A DNA stretch of 64,000 bases from Phycomyces nitens. Its lineage: Eukaryota; Mucoromycota; Mucoromycetes; Mucorales; Phycomycetaceae. The stretch covers positions 930,001 to 994,000 of the forward strand of contig JAHRBC010000006.1 in the NCBI GenBank assembly GCA_022702545.1, read 5' to 3'. Positions 59,966-64,000 of this stretch are shown in pieces (the stretch's first letter is position 1; every line of letters starts with the position of its first letter). Made by a program: the position numbers and the translations under genes. The notes beneath the pieces are model-generated. The model did no database searches. It was not told the origin of the DNA and was given only the letters and a program-made list of their open reading frames with translations.

Positions 59966-61717
59966 ATGACAGCATCTGAACTGCCATTAGAAATACTCGG
60001 ATGGATTGCGGGTCGACTATCGATAACTGACATCAAGACCTGTTCATGTGTGTGCCATGGCTGGCAGCCAGCCTTTCAAAAAGAACTCTGGAGACGTGCA
60101 AAGTTTCGATCGCATAAACAACTCGTCTCATTCGTAGAGACAATCACCAATCCAGACAGCAACACCTACGATTTTGGCCAGTATACACGCGAAATCACAT
60201 TTCACAAACAAGCAAAATTGAAAGTAGACATACTGGAAATCCTGCAAACCGAATGCAAGGGTGTCTACAAACTTGAATTCGAAAAAGGATCGGCTGAACG
60301 GGGATGCTTTGCATCCGTTCTACATTGGGAGGAATGGAAAGACTTGCAGGACTTGACAATGTGCCTCGATGGCATCACACGGACAGACTTTCTGCGATCC
60401 CTTGGCTACCTTTCCAATCTCAAATCACTGGCATTACCATCAGACTTGTGGGATAGCCATGGACCGTTTACGTTTGACTATGTCAATGCAATCCACCAAC
60501 ATATCCCCCACCTGGAGAGTTTTTCAGTAGTTGGACACTTTGACGCACTCACAAAGGCAGACATGATAGCCCTACCAAAAGTATCTCAGACCCAAGTGGT
60601 CTCGCTAATCACAAAGTTCTATACGACACAATTGATGTGGATTGTCTACTGGGCCTACAAACATCCTCAGATACAGACATTAAGATTCCATATGGATGTA
60701 TACAATAATGCAGACTCGGAGCCAGATTCTGAGATGGTTCATGCTCTAGAAAACATCCCAGTGGCATTCAAGTGCTTAGAGAACCTTCATATCACTGGGG
60801 TTACATCAAGAACATGGCCCTTTTTGCCATTCTTTGATCTCTTGGCACGATCAAAGACCGCACTCAGGACTCTCTTTTACACCCTCTACATCCACCCTTC
60901 CAACCCATCGTCCGTCATGAATCTGCTGCAGGCGGCTGCTCGTTCGACGGCCGAGAGTCTGACTGGCCTACAACTGGGAATCTGGGGGATTCTCGATGAC
61001 CCGCTCATAATACCAATGAGTCTCCATGGCTTTCACAAACTGACCAGAGTGGAGATCCTCGGTGAACATACAAGTCTGGCAATCAATGTTTTATTGGACA
61101 ATTGTGCAAATCTCGATGATCTATCTGTAACGGCGTCTTCTGTGGTGCTCAACACAATCGAAACCCCTGGTTCCAAACACGTTCTCAGGAAACTGTGGAT
61201 TGAAAAGGCAGTAATGGAGGCCAAGATACTAAACTACATTTCGTACCGCTGCCTGAACCTAAAGAGAATGTATCTGGGAGAAGTTAATATCTTTGGGGGA
61301 TGCCCTGACGATGAGCCTGCCAAACACCTTTTTGACATGCACTACACCAATTTTGACAAGCTGTCGATGGTCAAGACTGCGTTTTTCAATCAGTCCAGCA
61401 GTAGCTGTAGCCCAGACAAACGGATCAATTTGCTGTGTGTCCGTAGAGGGGGACGGGAGGATGACAGTGACTGGCACCACATCTTTAGCCTAAGCAGCAT
61501 TATTTATTCTCGAACAAGCTGCCAACAGCTGTCTGAAGAGGCTACGAGCCAGATCAAGGCATTCTATGAGTCTCCAGAAAGCATTGAGATTCCAGAATCG
61601 ACTCGGTTTGATAATGGGTGTGTAAAGAAGCAGTGCTGGCCTTCAGACCTTGTCCGAGGCTATGTTTTAATGGAGTGTGGATCGGTACAGCAACTGGCAA
61701 TAGATAACTATGCCTAG
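59966..61717 (+). CDS. F-box/LRR-like protein B
   Basis: Intronless, 583 residues. N-terminal F-box LPLEILGWIAGRLSITDIKTC followed by VCHGWQPAFQKELWRRAKF, aligned with protein A (LPFEILSNIADFLSKKDI, VCRTWATPFQQKLWHTLKI). LRR-like strands follow: LQDLTMCLDGI, LKSLALPSDLW, LESFSVVGHF, LENLHITGV, LDDLSVTAS, LKRMYLGEV. Both proteins also share an 'isolated dipole' layout: an early helix with a YTRE/YTRK-type motif, a mid-protein WIVYWAYKHPQIQTLR block (A has WMYYFAHKYPNLSTLK), and a late YISYRCLNLKRMYLGEV block (A has YLSYHCRKLRTIYLEGV). They are therefore divergent paralogues from a nearby duplication. It has no poly-Asn tract. Role: candidate SCF substrate receptor. Confidence 0.85.
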   Translation: MTASELPLEILGWIAGRLSITDIKTCSCVCHGWQPAFQKELWRRAKFRSHKQLVSFVETITNPDSNTYDFGQYTREITFHKQAKLKVDILEILQTECKGVYKLEFEKGSAERGCFASVLHWEEWKDLQDLTMCLDGITRTDFLRSLGYLSNLKSLALPSDLWDSHGPFTFDYVNAIHQHIPHLESFSVVGHFDALTKADMIALPKVSQTQVVSLITKFYTTQLMWIVYWAYKHPQIQTLRFHMDVYNNADSEPDSEMVHALENIPVAFKCLENLHITGVTSRTWPFLPFFDLLARSKTALRTLFYTLYIHPSNPSSVMNLLQAAARSTAESLTGLQLGIWGILDDPLIIPMSLHGFHKLTRVEILGEHTSLAINVLLDNCANLDDLSVTASSVVLNTIETPGSKHVLRKLWIEKAVMEAKILNYISYRCLNLKRMYLGEVNIFGGCPDDEPAKHLFDMHYTNFDKLSMVKTAFFNQSSSSCSPDKRINLLCVRRGGREDDSDWHHIFSLSSIIYSRTSCQQLSEEATSQIKAFYESPESIEIPESTRFDNGCVKKQCWPSDLVRGYVLMECGSVQQLAIDNYA

Positions 61718-61907
61718 AATCACCGTGCACGATTCTGTGTAACAGGAGATTGTACAACTCAATCGACGCAAAGAAAAGAAAAATGATAAAGGAGATTGGA
61801 TCTCCATTTCATGCCGCTACTGTGACTGTGCTAAAAGGAGAGATCCTTTTTTTATATGTAAAGTAAGATATATATAAAAAAATAAAAAGAAAAGTAAACC
61901 AAGAAGA

Positions 61908-63480
61908 TTAATCTGTAGAGTCGAGAGGGTGCTTGGGAGGGAGTAGCTGCCGTTTGGCAAGCATGTTGCGTAGACGTAGAGTGGATCCAGGTCCACGTTG
62001 GGTTGGTGGCTTGATGAGGGACTTCTTGGACGGTGGTTCAGGCACCGGGGATTCCCTGGGAGGTGAGGGAAACACACGTGTGTTTGGTTTGGAAGTCGTG
62101 GGTTTTATACTAACCAGAGGACGAATACTTGTAGATGGTCGTATTGACACGGAAGGTTTGATGCTCACAGAAGGTTTAATCGTCACAGGTTTACTGGATG
62201 AAGGGCGAGGGGTTGATCTCTTGGTAGGCACAGGAAATACAGCATGTTCTGTAATTACGGGGACAGAGGTACGTCTTGGGGACCGAGGTGAGGTGTCTAG
62301 GGGTGGCTGGAGAGAGAGTCTGTTGCGGGTATTGGCAGATGCCGAAGGTGTAGGCGAGCTCTTTCTAGACTGGCCATCGATCGAGAGCCGCTGTGGATGA
62401 ACGGGCAACTATGGTTTGCGATGAGTGTAAAGTGGTTTGTTGGTAGCCAAGACCTACATCTCTGGCCATGAGTTCGTCTTCCATGTCGAGCGTCATGAGC
62501 ACGTCCTTTCCATTGACAATCATGGGTGCATCCCGGGTGTAGGTCTTCCACATCGCCACTCCTTCTCTTATTTTGTTGCCCAGCTGCACACATGAAAATC
62601 AGATAACAATCGTCTTGACGAAATACTTACCACCTTTACTTCCTCGAGCTTATTCTTCCTGCGTGCACTTCGCAACAAGAGCTCCCTCCGTTTGATATTG
62701 CTCTTTGCCGAGAGAGCAATGGTCCTGGAGATATCGAGGTCAACACAGGCCTTCTGCAGAACCTGCACATCATCTGTCGGTTGCTTTTTCAGTGCATATA
62801 TCCTTACACTATTCAAAATAGCATTACCTAGGGTGCCAATCTTTTCAAAGAACCGGGCTTCGTCTAGATTGAGCTCGTTCAGTAAGCCATTTAGCTGTCT
62901 TAGGAGATGCTTGGTATCGGGTGTGTAGCGTATCCTGGACACAAACACTCTTTCCTTGGTGGGATAATTAGGGATGCGCCCACCACCAGTGCTTTTGCTG
63001 CTACCACTGCTGGTGCTTTTTAGGAGTATGGGAGGCGCCTGATTTGATCCATCGCACAAGCGAGAGGCAGACTGGATAGCTGCCTCAAGACTGGCATGGG
63101 CATTCATCAGCAGGGCTTCCCGTGCCTGGATTTCCGATAGCCCCAAATCCTTGAGGATGAGCTCAATCTGGCATGTACTCGACTCTACTTCCACAACTGC
63201 CTGCTGAATAACTTCGAGTTGCCCGAGAACCTCATTAAGCTCTGCGGTCTTGAATGTCAGGACCGATCGCAGATTCGCAATGGTCTGCAATCCCTACCAA
63301 AGAAGCTGAGTCACACAGCCAAAAGACAGATTTATTTACTTTATCCAGCTTGGACAATAATTGTATCACTGCCTTTTCTTCCATCGTATATTCTTGGGGT
63401 TGTTCGGTTGGATTTAAGCCAAATACTAGTGAGCTTGGCTGGTCTTTTGTCACCAATGTGTCACCCACCCCTTCCATCAT
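61908..63480 (-). CDS. Coiled-coil protein with basic Ser/Pro-rich tail
   Basis: Four exons (63480-63340, 63293-62631, 62583-62458, 62408-61908) encode 476 residues with all phases at zero. The N-terminal third is helical (TIANLRSVLTFKTAELNEVLG, in part, then EVESSTCQIELILKDLGLSE). A central helical domain (HLLRQLNGLLNELNLDEARFFEKIG, in part) leads to SAKSNIKRRELLLRSARRKNK. A WKTYTRDAPMIVNGKDVL block precedes a disordered, strongly basic Ser/Pro tail holding repeated SI(K/R)P units (about 390-420), then RPSPP/SPP elements. The layout (helical N part, basic Ser/Pro tail) recalls microtubule-plus-end adaptors of the Kar9 type, but I do not recognise the family with certainty. Confidence 0.65.
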
Positions 63481-63894
63481 ATATGCTCAAGTAATTTATG
63501 GAAAAGAGAAGAAAGATGCAAGCCAAGGAGAAGAAACGTGGAGCTTCAAATAGAACAGGTGCATAAAACGTACTACCTTTGTACGTCACCCTCCTACACC
63601 TCTGGCTTGTTTTTGGATGCTTTGCTGCCTTTTTATACTCTGCAGCTTGGCCGTGTACGGTCCATACTCTTTCATGGGCCTGAATTTGCCCTTTTTATTT
63701 CGATTTATCCATAGATATTCAGGGCAGATTATGTAAAGAGGATCATAAAGGTAATTTAAAGTCAAAAAATATAAAAGAAAAGAAAGTAAAAGTAAAAAAA
63801 AAAAAGAAACCAACAAGCCACTCTCTACTGTCCGTACTCAAACCCTTTTGTTCAGTTCATTTTCTAAAGGGACACGGCTAGGGACACACCAACG

Positions 63895-63902
63895 TGACGT
63901 CA
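63895..63902. promoter_or_regulatory. CRE/ATF palindrome TGACGTCA
   Basis: Perfect 8-bp CRE, the site of fungal Atf1/Pcr1-type bZIP factors. It abuts an ATG at 63902 and may belong to a promoter just upstream of a gene cut off by the window edge. Confidence 0.4.
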
Positions 63903-64000
63903 TGGAGCGCTGCCTCAACCTGTTCTCGAGCAACCTTACTTTGAAACGAGAAGCGTGCCTTGTTCTCTCCTCCATCTCTTCATCTATGCCTGGCTATTAT
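63902..64000 (+). CDS. Possible truncated gene start at window edge
   Basis: A 33-codon open frame (MERCLNLFSSNLTL...) runs off the right end in a locally higher-GC stretch. Too short to judge; the ATG overlaps the CRE site, which argues against it being the true start. Confidence 0.15.
   Translation, partial: MERCLNLFSSNLTLKREACLVLSSISSSMPGYY

Larger units (their letters stand above)
63481..64000. other. Right-edge intergenic region with CRE site
   Basis: AT-rich near 63700-63810, then noticeably more GC-rich. A perfect palindromic CRE octamer TGACGTCA sits at 63895-63902. No complete gene. Confidence 0.5.

Noticed and set aside
1..64000. CRISPR arrays, tRNAs, rRNA operons, telomere repeats
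   Set aside because: None was seen by eye. No spaced direct-repeat array, no convincing tRNA B-box in context, and only isolated TTAGGG-like hexamers were found; a tRNAscan-type search was not possible.

Overview
This window looks like nuclear DNA of a filamentous early-diverging fungus, most likely Mucoromycota (Mucorales-like). Genes are split by many short introns, about 45-90 nt, with GTAAGT-type donors and CTAAC/CTGAC branch motifs. Intergenic DNA is strongly AT-rich with ATT and TA microsatellites. The gene set is fungal (chitin synthase, Erg4, SCAP, Kre9-like protein) but also holds families common to animals and lost from yeasts (PPP1R21 homologue, Na/K-type P-type ATPase, TMEM254-like protein). 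All exon models were built by hand. Every multi-exon model closes in frame and ends at a stop, but none has been checked against transcripts.

Layout. 0-2 kb: an apparently intact Tc1-like transposon. 3-5 kb: a TMEM254-like membrane protein and a tiny Kre9/Knh1-like secreted protein. 5-8 kb: gene-poor. 8-13 kb: an AIF/FSP1-like oxidoreductase and a CDF zinc transporter. 13-23.3 kb: a dense block with a SCAP-type sterol sensor, an alpha-arrestin, an unrecognised membrane protein and the mRNA export factor Rae1. 23.3-33 kb: a desert holding three decayed copies of a second Tc1-like family around a less AT-rich orphan reading frame. 33-42 kb: an R3H-domain protein, Erg4 sterol reductase, a second alpha-arrestin and a P2-type cation ATPase. 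42-44.4 kb: desert. 44.5-47.3 kb: a PPP1R21-like coiled-coil gene. 47.3-52.4 kb: gene-poor with two doubtful small genes. 52.4-63.5 kb: ribosomal protein uL11 (L12), chitin synthase, two divergent F-box genes and a coiled-coil protein with a basic Ser/Pro tail.

Themes. SCAP (the membrane escort that would sense sterol for an SREBP factor) and Erg4 (last step of ergosterol synthesis) lie 17 kb apart. The two alpha-arrestins would act as ubiquitin-ligase adaptors for plasma-membrane cargo. The zinc transporter and cation ATPase cover metal and alkali-cation handling. Chitin synthase and the Kre9-like protein belong to wall building. No rRNA, tRNA, CRISPR or prokaryotic operon structure was found. 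The points most worth a second look are the DD35E transposon, the ATPase with an altered M6 cation site, the fungal PPP1R21 homologue, a GC-AG intron in chitin synthase, recurrent T-tract/A-tract palindromes, and a possible secreted-protein gene broken at a TA repeat.
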